Source: Candidatus Hydrogenedentota bacterium
Lineage (GTDB): Bacteria; Hydrogenedentota; Hydrogenedentia; Hydrogenedentiales; CAITNO01
Assembly: GCA_903922535.1 (NCBI GenBank)
Contig: CAIXUF010000425.1
Span: 1-17,517 of the forward strand
Direction: 5' to 3'
DNA: 17,517 nucleotides
Shown: one piece after another, positions 9,801 through 14,875 of the stretch
Layout: the number at the start of each line of letters is the position of its first letter
Numbering within the stretch: position 1 is the stretch's first letter
Notes under the pieces: generated by a model
The model's database searches: none
What the model was told of the DNA's origin: nothing
The model's input: the letters and a program-made list of their open reading frames with translations, nothing else
Translations under genes and position numbers: made by a program

Positions 9801-10648
9801 GGTTCAACAACCCGCAAACAGAGACAAACCGGTTCAGCCTGCGCTTTGGGCTGTTCCGCACCGCCAACGATGACAGCATTCTGACGGATGACGCCAAGTG
9901 GCGCGCGAAACTGCGCTCGCTGGTCGTGGACGACATCCTGACACTGCCGGAGTTCAGGCAGTATTGCAGCGAGTTCAATCCCCATCAGGCGACCGAGCCC
10001 GGTATTGTGATCAAGTTCCCGAGCGAGGTCACCTTTGGCAAAAACTTCTTTGGCTGGCCCGCGGTTGGCGGGGATTCGGCGTACAGCTCCACGCATTTCG
10101 CCACGAAGATCCGTTCCACCGGCGTATGGTTCGGAAACTATGACAGTCTGGCCGGCAGCGGCGGGCTCACGGAAACGCCGCGCGTGTATTTGTTCCCTGC
10201 CGGCGAAGACCGCATGCGTTCGCCAAACGACGGCAGTCTTGTTCGTGGATGGCACGTTCTGGACCAGAAACTGCCCGTGCCCTTCCCGGTGAGTTCAGGC
10301 AATCTGAGCAACCCGGATTATATCCCGCAGAATGACTCTTTTGGCGAGACCTTCGCGGCGCTCCGCAAATTCCCGGATTTCCGCGCCTATCACGACAGCG
10401 GCAGTGACTGGCCTTCGGAGCTTGACGGGGACAGCCGGCTGGTGGGGCGTTCGGTGTGGAACACGGAGTGGGTGCTGATTATCCCGGCCGGATACCTTCA
10501 AAGCAACCGTCAAAAGGCACTGGATGTTTTCATCGACGGCCCCGACGGTGAAGGCGGTGTGTCCGATATTCTGCTGTTCTTCCAGACCTACGCGTATGCG
10601 AGCGGCAGCAAGAGCCGGGACGGTGCTGCAGCCGTGGTCGTCAAATGA
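872..10648 (+). CDS. Giant exported multidomain protein: GLUG/beta-helix, Bap-like Ig modules, unknown middle, helical Tc-toxin-like C-terminus
   Basis: This gene encodes 3258 residues. GGGAG at 859-863 lies eight bases before the ATG and supports this start. Residues 28-53 form a signal peptide behind a long n-region, ending in an AGAADA-type cleavage site. Residues 54-370 resemble GLUG/parallel beta-helix adhesin regions (YLLANDID, FSGTLDGGGHTITGLY). Residues 370-974 hold four Bap-like Ig modules with the signature VTFxxPVTGVDxxDF. Residues 975-2070 are beta-rich and unrecognised, with blocks DLEVWWYQHD (1475), GFNPNDEHA (1544) and WRDRESTYWAKAAG (1664). From 2070 (GWIKRVVGEISPFTQR) the protein becomes mainly helical, with an EF-hand-like loop at 2272-2283, FGYPYAEDIGP at 2535, a hydrophobic Gly/Ala-rich stretch at 2734-2775, long helices at 2827-2913, and a beta C-terminus ending DILLFFQTYAYAS. 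That order recalls Tc toxin A subunits; this is inference. It most likely acts at the cell surface or outside as adhesin, matrix or translocon-like protein. It has no C-terminal anchor. Very sure it is a gene, unsure of function. Confidence 0.93.
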   Translation: MMHKTNSRNRIPANPMQHSVLPTAARNMHAVLLLSFGIMTAAILLLFAGAADATGTVLIHNVTELQAISTDPAGSYLLANDIDASDTVNWAAYPYNGFVPIASFSGTLDGGGHTITGLYQMSTDDAMFTTIATTGNVVNLAFASVNIECSNSAAVLCNDNKGLIKRCAIMSGTVSAPTAAGFCVTNNGSLVESFVNPGTDIWGTSNAAGLVADQYGTVASCSCSGNVGHAGLTPPGLVSAGLVFTHHSGTIQNCYVTGTVTGAAWAAGFMATAMSGSTVSNCFVAATLSATSKYGFVLTGHADGATVAGCCWDTTVTGTSTSGAGTGYTTSQMQGSDSCYSGWDFTNVWWHPLSGSPCYPFLKYSSWAFAVPYVARAATQAEWDGGLPLTFDVEFHEYMFGPLADVTDFKTGDQTGQVDFGSSTATHIKYTVAGSGSAYTITVTSADGPGTVVANIVPGVCYTTSQYSGFKNLANYSVNNVVTIPAYPSATGIALPSDICNHGRADTVDFTVTFDLPVTGVDASDFSVASSTVTGATITGVSPTSGYTTTYTVTVSTGTGEGAVQLDLLDDDSLITAQNGHLGGWGAGNGDLSGTAALYYLDKRTIPATKPLNLPGGYTDWSQLDLTHTTWTPPDALHSTGSVLIVDKEGPFTVNWVPVSGASFCQDLDTSPTPHVTAVQIPTGTCSHTRSLGVDFNVTFDHPVTGVDATDFSVANSTVSGASIVSVLPDSGYASLFTVRVSTGTGTGTVQLDVVDDNSIVTDLRVPLGGFDVADGNFSGAAGLYYVYKAAVPVGTALSPPGGYQWTDLDLDATISRPVGAIQQAASGSSTFTVRQNGAFTVTWTPLSGSPFCQELKSAVGVQSVHRVSPSAVDPSIFHTPESEVTFRVTFTDPVTGVDESDFQPTGDGIPSVYSVAAVDTETYNVTLTNLPMRGLVGMDVLNDGSILDSEGNPLGAPFTGTEQFAVDRNVYRIGASLPLPLELGFQRGQLVLADTTSIPSKQVYDGGSHPELANTVYNTFFVQSAAPASPAAAAQDAPSGLFVGDNLAPNAHPKGYTTIAWHYLDGTEKTFGQEIQVSGEPAHPAMGVYQTDLNSGGQTAAYKVALGDPLQPSGFTSYIHHNSQVRPPEDQDPAQPGYEVQYLWEDAEKWLHAYKDTGLVVLHFEDSSLHFLGVQVVDVQLCQANATMAMDLGDELTSQAPLDAAFKPSAPFAYVSAGKNNLSGYVYQHDIAGSKQGAVFAIQKTSTAAKAEVFWLRYCEGTSQGVTDLHIRWPYEMTHYTFDWPDETTERGKFQLYVRGKSPDPTGPDVALKTDTDFAVDVMPYYAGADGFASYKVTKDPSLNNAFATNGPGWSLLRYQTGTPLGSGLYFKAVRSAWHDNAAFFPNRTTPLNGNVGVEITDSANHKPGQPYNTYAQNSGQWQETPGTPGYVFVASNSGENRYDWKIYDGNDGVDAVTVNPAATGQIIPVNTGDLEVWWYQHDTQADSPSPRAGNDWPMLPERYAVAWPAATNEIVIARQDGTGVIPYSTWELYYQNDKTRPGFNPNDEHALVETYGSGMAVFPLRCDLGSGATSLPYVLIRHRDANANSLWNYDVYSVRAEKTVTSGVEEYTFQDWPQKGLSATSSDSDPYEKWAGTVMQPPWPLAAMPLCDETTCASGPGWRDRESTYWAKAAGDAGGTANVAMQFYYVNQPDFYWPTGPTPAVGAHVPWLDGYHSVPGTPTTVTYTIHWPDDATIPTMKTGDILVKARYGLPAMRGNVSVRTLYQQSTALNPAKSSTEVIDFERKRPVPPAAPVILAAIPSDIATEEKQGLTYFPKLDPALKPRVVYNPTNSELGFTGFFVEPALGDYYAFLDVMTDADKKELLALSNNTAWTTAVNALYAASGTVVQVPDDATDFEPDGLALTTGFATDGGYVTLAFNNAVAARPGPVSLEIIKVVKDWKPGEIAEIPPDCPFDERLVMMHKGDFDGQPDQYKFEWRTHPDVDGSKPYWDPNTRRVTDADKYNTFTPDTTLYPGGVGAHEITIEGPGLFTLSDNWFICRYTKKSSGAKSWPDDWSDWTEPQLAPGWIKRVVGEISPFTQRASGGGIEGAETTFSSFSDNAVNTVVSMISQAGPRWDGDVPLNCQNLDSFGLIQIYETVFGRGRALSVDAGYDYAPANNALLLVAGRCADLYMLLGNEAYADAADPTIAYGTNDAWQYASQATSIHCFMNQTGSLMEEELALLRGRDDSQSPPVSTQPVYNRLIWNFTTDMNGGEVAYALNYNIQDQSGNADGVIDENDAKKLYPQGHGDAWGHYLSAIKRYYKLLRHPNYTWVPRAEAVMVGGVAVTVDFMDERKFAKAAAARARTGAEIMNLTYRQYYTEDPAGQWQGYHDSNTDRAWGVSEWGCRAGTGAYFDWVEGNAILPPDDTDPTHTGIRKIDRKTVADLHDIAAAYDQIEDRMKSADSGLNPLGLAKDVTPFDIDPTAIDAGETHFEQIYARAMTALTNAVSVFNNAANCTQLLRRQSDTLAQFQQTVTDQEADFNNRLIESFGYPYAEDIGPTGTYPTGYNGPDLYHYDIVDDNALRQDITQDTQAFTVKLSESYVDGNGQVRNPAQVGDAFLTTEDRSHVHEVTFQLSLSNFGIVKPSGWTSRRAPGEIQQTRSDLLQGAGNFKKCIREYQDTVGQIKDQLTLITDKSAFFGAEMFVRTGKLATDTGIGAYILGLNAVARGLQRTADIADKAADAETESIPKVMGLVAGVACGTITDALAPLRGATQAGAIGLEAGALIGRDSAITSAEVAQATKDALDEGFDLALEGLSGGEEIKEETNKLVALGRQESIKREELYTLAAALDQAKGAYRAALASGARILSDRLRFRQQTAAQVQSFRYQDMAFRIFRNDALQKYQAQFDLASRYTYLAAKAYDYETNLLGTAGMAGEQFLTKVVKCRALGIIDANGVPQTGGTDDGSDPGLASIMAEMEQNFSLVLRGQLGFNNPQTETNRFSLRFGLFRTANDDSILTDDAKWRAKLRSLVVDDILTLPEFRQYCSEFNPHQATEPGIVIKFPSEVTFGKNFFGWPAVGGDSAYSSTHFATKIRSTGVWFGNYDSLAGSGGLTETPRVYLFPAGEDRMRSPNDGSLVRGWHVLDQKLPVPFPVSSGNLSNPDYIPQNDSFGETFAALRKFPDFRAYHDSGSDWPSELDGDSRLVGRSVWNTEWVLIIPAGYLQSNRQKALDVFIDGPDGEGGVSDILLFFQTYAYASGSKSRDGAAAVVVK
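1031..1980 (+). other. GLUG / filamentous-haemagglutinin-like beta-helix region of the giant protein
   Basis: Residues about 54-370 of the giant protein open with the pattern seen in GLUG-containing adhesins: a stretch equivalent to ELQAI...GSYLLANDIDAS, followed by FVPIASFSGTLDGGGHTITGLY, then short rungs rich in Asn, Gly, Thr and Cys (SNCFVAATL, IQNCYVTGTV). Such rungs build a right-handed parallel beta-helix in secreted adhesins and IgA-peptidase-like proteins. The unusual number of Cys residues along the rungs may point to a cysteine ladder. Family assignment is by pattern only. Confidence 0.7.
1980..3792 (+). repeat. Four Bap-like Ig modules within the giant protein, the middle two recently duplicated
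   Basis: The modules cover about 1980-2325, 2326-2878, 2879-3450 and 3451-3792. Modules 2 and 3 remain alike at DNA level over about 550 bases with an offset of 558 (for example gtcgatgca at 2432 and at 2990, followed by nearly the same gatttcagcgtgg). Modules 2-4 carry VTFxxPVTGVDxxDF. Modules 2 and 3 also share a beta insert starting PPGGY or PGGYTDW and ending FTVxWxPxSGxxFCQ. Modules of this kind are known as stalk or adhesive Ig folds in Bap-type surface proteins. Module 1 is the most diverged and lacks the signature. Confidence 0.75.
7679..7720 (+). other. EF-hand / dockerin-like calcium-binding loop in the giant protein
   Basis: Residues 2272-2283 of the giant protein read SGNADGVIDEND. 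They fit a 12-residue calcium loop with Ser, Asn and Asp at positions 1, 3 and 5, Gly at 6, Ile at 8 and Asp at 12. It lies just after the block YNRLIWNFT and before KKLYPQGHGDAWGHYL. A single loop is not a full dockerin, which has two; a structural calcium site in the helical region is the more cautious reading. Confidence 0.5.
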
Positions 10649-10671
10649 GTGCGGCGGGGAAAGGAATGGTG

Positions 10672-12162
10672 ATGCGTCAGATGAACACAAACAAAGAAGG
10701 TACACGGGCCATGTTCATGTGGTTGCCGGCCAGGTTGAGGCCGTTGGCGTTGGGATTCCTCGTGGTGGGAATGTCCCTGAATGCCTATGGCGGTTTGTCC
10801 CAGCCCGGCATGGTCATTGTCGGCACCGTGCGGGATGCCGGGGGCACGCTGCTCACCCAGGGAAACCTTTCGGTTACATTCACACCGGTGAGCGGCGGTA
10901 CGGTATTCACAAAGACCTTCCCGTTGGCCAGCCTCGACTACGCAGACGGGCCGCTTTCGTACACGGCGCTGATCCCGTTTGAAATAGCGGAGACGGGCTC
11001 GCCGGTTTCCGCGACGGCATTGGCGCTTTCGGCAGCGCCCGTGGTCTACACCCGGGTTATTTCCGTCGCGGGAACTGCTATTGGCCGAAGTGACACCGTG
11101 ACGGTTTCAACCGCCGACATCGGAATGATCGCCCGTGTGGATCTCCCCAAAACCCAGTCCGGTGCCGAGTACCATTCCGGCGACACGAACCAGGACCACA
11201 GATTCGAGTTGCTCGAACTCCTGCGCGAGATTGATCTGTTCACGAGCACGGCGGACCATTCCTATCACTGTGATGCGCTCGGTGAAGACGGGTTCGCTTT
11301 GGGCGCAGGGGACCACAATTGCACCCCGCACAGCGGGGATTTTGAGCCTCGGGATTGGGTCTTCTCGCTTTCGGAACTGTTGCGGATGATCGAACTGTAC
11401 TCGGGCACGGGTGATCATGCATACCATCCAGATGTCTCCGGCCCTGACGGGTTTGCCCCCGGCGCTGCCGGCACGAAATCGGCGCACGCGTCGATGAAGA
11501 GCGGTGCGCGGCCGGATTACAGCGCGTTGGCCATGCTGCGAACCGTAAAAGGATCTGGCGATGCATTGGACGTCACGATAGCCTTCGACGGAGTCGGCGA
11601 TGCGCAGGTCACCGCGATGGGACTCGAAGAGCGGGTTACGCCGGGCTGGTCGTTTGTGGGAATCGTCGGCGGTGACGCCCCGTCGGTGCTCCCGCGGCCC
11701 GGCACGTTGGGCTCGTTTGAATTTGCCTGGTTGCAGGTTCCGTCCGGTGCGGGGAGCTTCACGTACCGCGTTGCGCAATGCCAGCATGCCGGGAGGCAAA
11801 CCTTCGCTTTCTTCGGCGAAGGCCTCTATCGCCTGAGCGGGGTCAAGGACACCGTGCGTGTGCCGGTTACGACCGTGACCGTGGAGCGTGGTGACAGGAA
11901 GAACGTCCCCCCGTCTACTGCCCCCATGGTTCAAGGCGCCCAGCGCAATTCCGGCGCTGGAAACGGTTCGGCCGGTCTTGTGACCAACGCTCAAAACGTC
12001 GGGCTGGACGGCGATTCGGATGGTGAGGGGACGACGTCCGGTGCGGATGCGTCCAACGGCGCAACCGGACCGCGCATGCCCATTTCCCTGGTTCCGACGA
12101 TCATTTTGGCGACTGCATTGGTCGTTTTGGCGGCGAGGCGCATTAGACAGGGTGCCCGATAA
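10672..12162 (+). CDS. Membrane-anchored surface protein with dockerin-like EF-hand pair and VPxGWxF domain
   Basis: The product is 496 residues from ATG 10672, or 505 from an in-frame ATG at 10645 that overlaps the giant gene's stop as ATGA; 10672 is preferred for its ribosome binding site. A signal peptide lies around residues 14-40. A beta domain follows (GTVRDAGGTLLTQGNLSVTF). Residues about 171-265 hold two EF-hand-like repeats: DTNQDHRFELLELLREIDLF and DWVFSLSELLRMIELY. Each is followed by an HxYH..DxxGxDGFAxG stretch. This resembles a dockerin-like pair I associate with Hydrogenedentes secreted proteins. Residues about 297-403 form a beta domain (LDVTIAF, VTPGWSFVGI, FEFAWLQVP, FTYRV) that recurs in the next gene. 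A Gly/Ser/Asp-rich linker leads to a hydrophobic segment and basic tail (MPISLVPTIILATALVVLAA, then RRIRQGAR), like a sorting-type anchor. Probable role: displaying or tethering extracellular partners, perhaps the giant protein, by calcium-dependent contact. Domain reading is fairly sure; partner is inference. Confidence 0.88.
   Translation: MRQMNTNKEGTRAMFMWLPARLRPLALGFLVVGMSLNAYGGLSQPGMVIVGTVRDAGGTLLTQGNLSVTFTPVSGGTVFTKTFPLASLDYADGPLSYTALIPFEIAETGSPVSATALALSAAPVVYTRVISVAGTAIGRSDTVTVSTADIGMIARVDLPKTQSGAEYHSGDTNQDHRFELLELLREIDLFTSTADHSYHCDALGEDGFALGAGDHNCTPHSGDFEPRDWVFSLSELLRMIELYSGTGDHAYHPDVSGPDGFAPGAAGTKSAHASMKSGARPDYSALAMLRTVKGSGDALDVTIAFDGVGDAQVTAMGLEERVTPGWSFVGIVGGDAPSVLPRPGTLGSFEFAWLQVPSGAGSFTYRVAQCQHAGRQTFAFFGEGLYRLSGVKDTVRVPVTTVTVERGDRKNVPPSTAPMVQGAQRNSGAGNGSAGLVTNAQNVGLDGDSDGEGTTSGADASNGATGPRMPISLVPTIILATALVVLAARRIRQGAR
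10694..10700 (+). promoter_or_regulatory. Alternative ribosome binding site for the dockerin-like gene
   Basis: AAGAAGG lies ten bases before ATG 10711. Starting there gives a compact signal peptide, MFMWLPARLRPLALGFLVVG, without an N-terminal extension. It competes with AAAGGA at 10660-10665, six bases before ATG 10672. The most upstream ATG at 10645 overlaps the giant gene's stop (ATGA) but has no visible Shine-Dalgarno sequence. The start is therefore uncertain between 10672 and 10711. Confidence 0.45.
11170..11469 (+). other. Dockerin-like tandem EF-hand region ('SELLR' type)
   Basis: The first loop, DTNQDHRFELLE, keeps Asp, Asn and Asp at positions 1, 3 and 5 and Glu at 12. The second, starting DFEPRDWVFSLSELLR, keeps the helix but not all ligands. 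Each is followed by a His/Asp/Gly segment (SYHCDALGEDGFALG and AYHPDVSGPDGFAPG) with a CTPH element between them. The spacing and symmetry match dockerin-type duplications, though the second loop is degenerate and it is not a classical type I dockerin. Confidence 0.7.
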
Positions 12163-12190
12163 GCGTTGGTACGCTCTCAAACGACAGAGC

Positions 12191-12197
12191 GGAGGAG
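12191..12197 (+). promoter_or_regulatory. Strong ribosome binding site deciding the start at 12203
   Basis: GGAGGAG ends five bases before ATG 12203. It decides the start of the next gene against an in-frame ATG at 12020, which would overlap the preceding gene by 143 bases and put 61 Arg/Trp-rich residues before an evident signal peptide. Confidence 0.85.
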
Positions 12198-12202
12198 ACA
12201 AC

Positions 12203-14563
12203 ATGAGGTTCCGATTCGTCCTTTTGGCCTTGTGCGCAGGGATGGTGCTGGGAATGAATTCCATGGCTGGCGCGTCATCCACCCTTTCGATGACGCGAAC
12301 GACGCCCATCACCGGGTTCTATGTTCCGGGACAGGCGCTCGACATCACTGTCACGCTGGGCCTTGCCGGGGGTGGCTCCACCACCTCAGTCGGCGTCGCC
12401 GAGACCGTGCCCCACGGGTGGACCTTCGATTCCATCGTCTCCGCCAACACCGCGGACAACAAGCCAACCATCCTGCCACCGTCCGGGTGGACCGGTGAAC
12501 TCGACTTCTCCTGGTATCCGCTGCCGACAATGCCGGTGGTGTTCACTTACCGGGTCATGGTACCTGCGGATTTCTCCGGGTCGGCCTCGATATCCGGACA
12601 AGCATATTGTCACATCCTGAATACTGGCTTGGTTTCGTCCGACGTGGTCTCGACTGACCTGGACGAACAGGGCAAGACCATCTCCGGAACGGTGACCTTC
12701 AACGGTTCCGGGTTGGTGGGGGTCACCATGACGGGCCTGCCTGGAAGTCCGAGCACGAACGCCCAGGGCGCCTACACCGCCACCGTGAGTACCGGCTGGT
12801 CAGGCACGGCAACGCCGACACTTTCGGGCTACTCTTTTTCACCGGTGTCCCAAACGTACACGAACGTCACCAGCGACCAGACTCAGAATTACACGGCGAC
12901 TCAGGTCGCGATGTTTACAATTTCAGGCAGCGTGAAGCTCAGCGGAACAGGACTGGCAGACGTGATCATGAACGGTCTGCCGGGCAATCCCGCCACAAAT
13001 TCCCAAGGTGCCTATACCGCCACGGTATCCAGTGGTTGGTCCGGCACGGTGACGCCGACACTCTCAGGCTACTCGTTTACACCAGCGTCGCAAGCCTACA
13101 CAAACGTCACCAGCAGTCAAACCCTGGATTACACCGCCAGTCAACTGACCCTGACCATTTCCGGAAGCGTCAAGCTGGATGGAACGGGATTGGCGAATGT
13201 CGTGATGCTCGGTTTGCCGGGCAATCCAGCCACGAACGCCCAAGGCGCTTACAACGCAACGATACCCAACGGTTGGTCCGGCACGGTGACGCCAACGCTC
13301 GCCGATTATGGTTTCACGCCGGCGTCACAGACCTATGCAAACGTCATAGGCAACCAAACCCAGGATTACACGGTGGCCTGCAAAACGGTCAGCGTTCCAG
13401 CGGGAGTGCAGGCATCCGACGGAACATTTACCGACAAGGTGCGTCTGACGTGGAGTGCTGTCGACGGCGCGGAAGCCTACGAGGTGTTTCGGGCTGATTC
13501 GGATGACAGCGGCGCGGCAACGCTGCTTGGCCAGACATCCGTCGCCCAATATGACGATGCCACTGCGGCAGCCCCGGAAAAAACCGGTGGATGCAAGCCA
13601 ACCACAACGGATCATGACTACTACTATTGGGTTAAAGCCGGGAGCAGTTGCGGCGAGAGCGGTTTCAGCGCGTCCGACAACGGCTACAGAGGGGCCGCCC
13701 CGTCAAAGGTCGTGGAGAAGGTGCTTCCCAATCTGGTGTCCTCTGACGGGCGCCTTGCGGCGCAGCCGGACGCCGTCTTGTCCATACGAATTATGGGTGA
13801 GGACGAGCCTGTTGATGAATCGTCCGTGTGGGGCGAGTGCGATTCGCCGGAGGGCGGCGAGATACAGTGGCTGTCCATGGGAAATGCTTCCGTTTCTGAC
13901 GGCTGGGTTCTCTGCAAGCCTCTTAAGGCCTGGACGGACGGCACGCTGGTGACGCTAAAGGCTGGCGCAAAGACTGTTTCCGGCAAAGAGATCGGGCCGT
14001 TCACGTACGACTTCGTGATTGAGGCGTCGGCGGAGAAACAAACCCTGGCCGAGGTGCCGCAGCCGACGGTTCATGACCTTGCAGCGAACGGCATTGAGTC
14101 TCCCGCGGCGGTCCCGGAAACACAGATACTCCAAATCTCCGATCCGTCGGTGGAAGCTGAACCGCCGGATAACGCCATCGGCGGGCCACTAATGCTGGCC
14201 CCGGCCGGAGTCTTCGATGCGCCGCAATGGGTATGGTTACCCTTACCAAGCGGCGTTTCAGCCGACAGAATCGGCGTCCTTTACTACTGCTCGGGCGATG
14301 GAACCCCACGATGGTTCCCCGCCGACAATGTCACGGGATGGATGGTCCCCGGCAGCATTGCTATCCTCAGGTCCGGGTCAACCACGTACTTCGGCTTTCA
14401 AGTTCGGTACGGCGCCACAATTCAACTTGTGTCGCAGGGCATGGAAGGTCCTCCGGCGGCGGCATCAATTATACCGGTGGGAAATCGTCTTGGGGACTTC
14501 CTGGTCACCGCATTTCTGGCGCTGATTCTCTTGTGTGGTTCCAGAAGATCCATCCAACATTGA
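12203..14563 (+). CDS. Membrane-anchored surface protein: VPxGWxF domain, three carboxypeptidase-regulatory-like repeats, FN3
   Basis: The product is 786 residues. Residues 1-24 are a signal peptide (MRFRFVLLALCAGMVLG...AGAS). Residues 29-156 form the same beta domain as in the preceding gene (VPGQALDITVTL, VPHGWTFDSI, FSWYPLP, FTYRV). Residues 159-392 are three repeats of 75-80 residues with ISGxVxxxGxGL, GLPGxPxTNxQGAYxAT, GWSGTxTPTL and FxPxSQxYxNV; they resemble carboxypeptidase regulatory-like/SdrD-type beta-sandwiches used as stalks. Residues 393-496 are an FN3-like domain (DKVRLTWSAVDGAEAYEVFR, YYYWVKAG) with two Cys residues flanking a loop. Residues about 667-745 contain a conserved-looking block (WVWLPLPSGV, GTPRWFPADNVTGWMVPGS, TYFGFQVRYGATIQLV). 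The C-terminus is GNRLGDFLVTAFLALILLCG followed by SRRSIQH, an anchor-like hydrophobic segment with a basic tail. It sits 40 bases after the previous gene and is likely cotranscribed. It probably serves as a surface scaffold or attachment protein; no catalytic motif is seen. Confidence 0.9.
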   Translation: MRFRFVLLALCAGMVLGMNSMAGASSTLSMTRTTPITGFYVPGQALDITVTLGLAGGGSTTSVGVAETVPHGWTFDSIVSANTADNKPTILPPSGWTGELDFSWYPLPTMPVVFTYRVMVPADFSGSASISGQAYCHILNTGLVSSDVVSTDLDEQGKTISGTVTFNGSGLVGVTMTGLPGSPSTNAQGAYTATVSTGWSGTATPTLSGYSFSPVSQTYTNVTSDQTQNYTATQVAMFTISGSVKLSGTGLADVIMNGLPGNPATNSQGAYTATVSSGWSGTVTPTLSGYSFTPASQAYTNVTSSQTLDYTASQLTLTISGSVKLDGTGLANVVMLGLPGNPATNAQGAYNATIPNGWSGTVTPTLADYGFTPASQTYANVIGNQTQDYTVACKTVSVPAGVQASDGTFTDKVRLTWSAVDGAEAYEVFRADSDDSGAATLLGQTSVAQYDDATAAAPEKTGGCKPTTTDHDYYYWVKAGSSCGESGFSASDNGYRGAAPSKVVEKVLPNLVSSDGRLAAQPDAVLSIRIMGEDEPVDESSVWGECDSPEGGEIQWLSMGNASVSDGWVLCKPLKAWTDGTLVTLKAGAKTVSGKEIGPFTYDFVIEASAEKQTLAEVPQPTVHDLAANGIESPAAVPETQILQISDPSVEAEPPDNAIGGPLMLAPAGVFDAPQWVWLPLPSGVSADRIGVLYYCSGDGTPRWFPADNVTGWMVPGSIAILRSGSTTYFGFQVRYGATIQLVSQGMEGPPAAASIIPVGNRLGDFLVTAFLALILLCGSRRSIQH
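12677..13378 (+). repeat. Three tandem in-gene repeats (240, 237 and 225 bp)
   Basis: The units start at 12677, 12917 and 13154. Units 2 and 3 share the identical stretch ggttggtccggcacggtgac at about 13034 and 13271. Several codons are shared in all three, including the ISG start and the TNxQGAY core. The DNA similarity indicates recent unit duplication, so copy number may vary between strains. The last unit lacks the final few residues of the other two. Confidence 0.88.
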
Positions 14564-14688
14564 TTGGCTGTCATTTCCGAAAACGCGTACCATTGGCTGG
14601 TAAGGATTTGCGAAGGATCGGGGTTCTCGAGCAATCTGCCAAGATCTGCGAAGAAAATGCCTTGTTGCCCGGATTGCCAAACCCATTC

Positions 14689-14719
14689 CTGACAGATTCT
14701 GGCTGACCATATGTATAAT
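14689..14719 (+). promoter_or_regulatory. Promoter-like sequence, perfect -10 TATAAT
   Basis: CTGACA at 14689-14694 matches five of six bases of the -35 consensus, and TATAAT at 14714-14719 is a perfect -10. The 19-base spacer is longer than the usual 17. It would have read toward the glycosidase remnant. The sigma-70 consensus is assumed to hold in this lineage. Confidence 0.35.
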
Positions 14720-14742
14720 CTCGGCTACGTCTCGGCCGAGAT
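14718..14742. repeat. Inverted repeat overlapping the -10 element
   Basis: Arms ATCTCGGC (14718-14725) and GCCGAGAT (14735-14742) are perfect 8-base complements around a nine-base centre. The left arm starts inside the TATAAT hexamer, a typical place for an operator. It could instead be a hairpin ending transcription of the upstream cluster, but no T-run follows it (next bases are aatgtgcc). Confidence 0.45.
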
Positions 14743-14875
14743 AATGTGCCAAGGTGGAGCAGCGGTCACGCCTCTGCGCGTCCAAAGAAAGTGGTCTCAC
14801 CCACCGCGTTCCAATTGAACGTGTTCACGCTACTCGGAGTCAAGGCCCAGTGACAAAACGTACCCAGTAATGCGA

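Larger units (their letters stand above)
14564..14875. other. Intergenic region without a supported gene
   Basis: This 312-base gap follows the surface-protein cluster and precedes the broken glycosidase remnant. No reading frame here shows a start with a ribosome binding site or a recognisable protein motif, and stops are frequent in the plus frames that would extend the downstream remnant (for example TGA at 14816 and 14887). It contains the promoter-like sequence and inverted repeat listed separately. I saw no convincing rho-independent terminator directly after the stop at 14563. Confidence 0.6.

Noticed and set aside
12020..12202. Upstream in-frame start extending the second anchored protein by 61 residues
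   Set aside because: The extension is Arg/Trp-rich, overlaps the previous gene, and a strong ribosome binding site plus signal peptide point to 12203.
11107..12312. A 401-codon minus-strand frame opposite the dockerin-like gene
   Set aside because: It is Arg-rich and overlaps a gene with signal peptide, EF-hand repeats and an anchor on the other strand.
14718..14742. Inverted repeat as a rho-independent terminator of the cluster
   Set aside because: No T-run on either side and 155 bases from the stop; its overlap with a -10 box makes an operator more likely.
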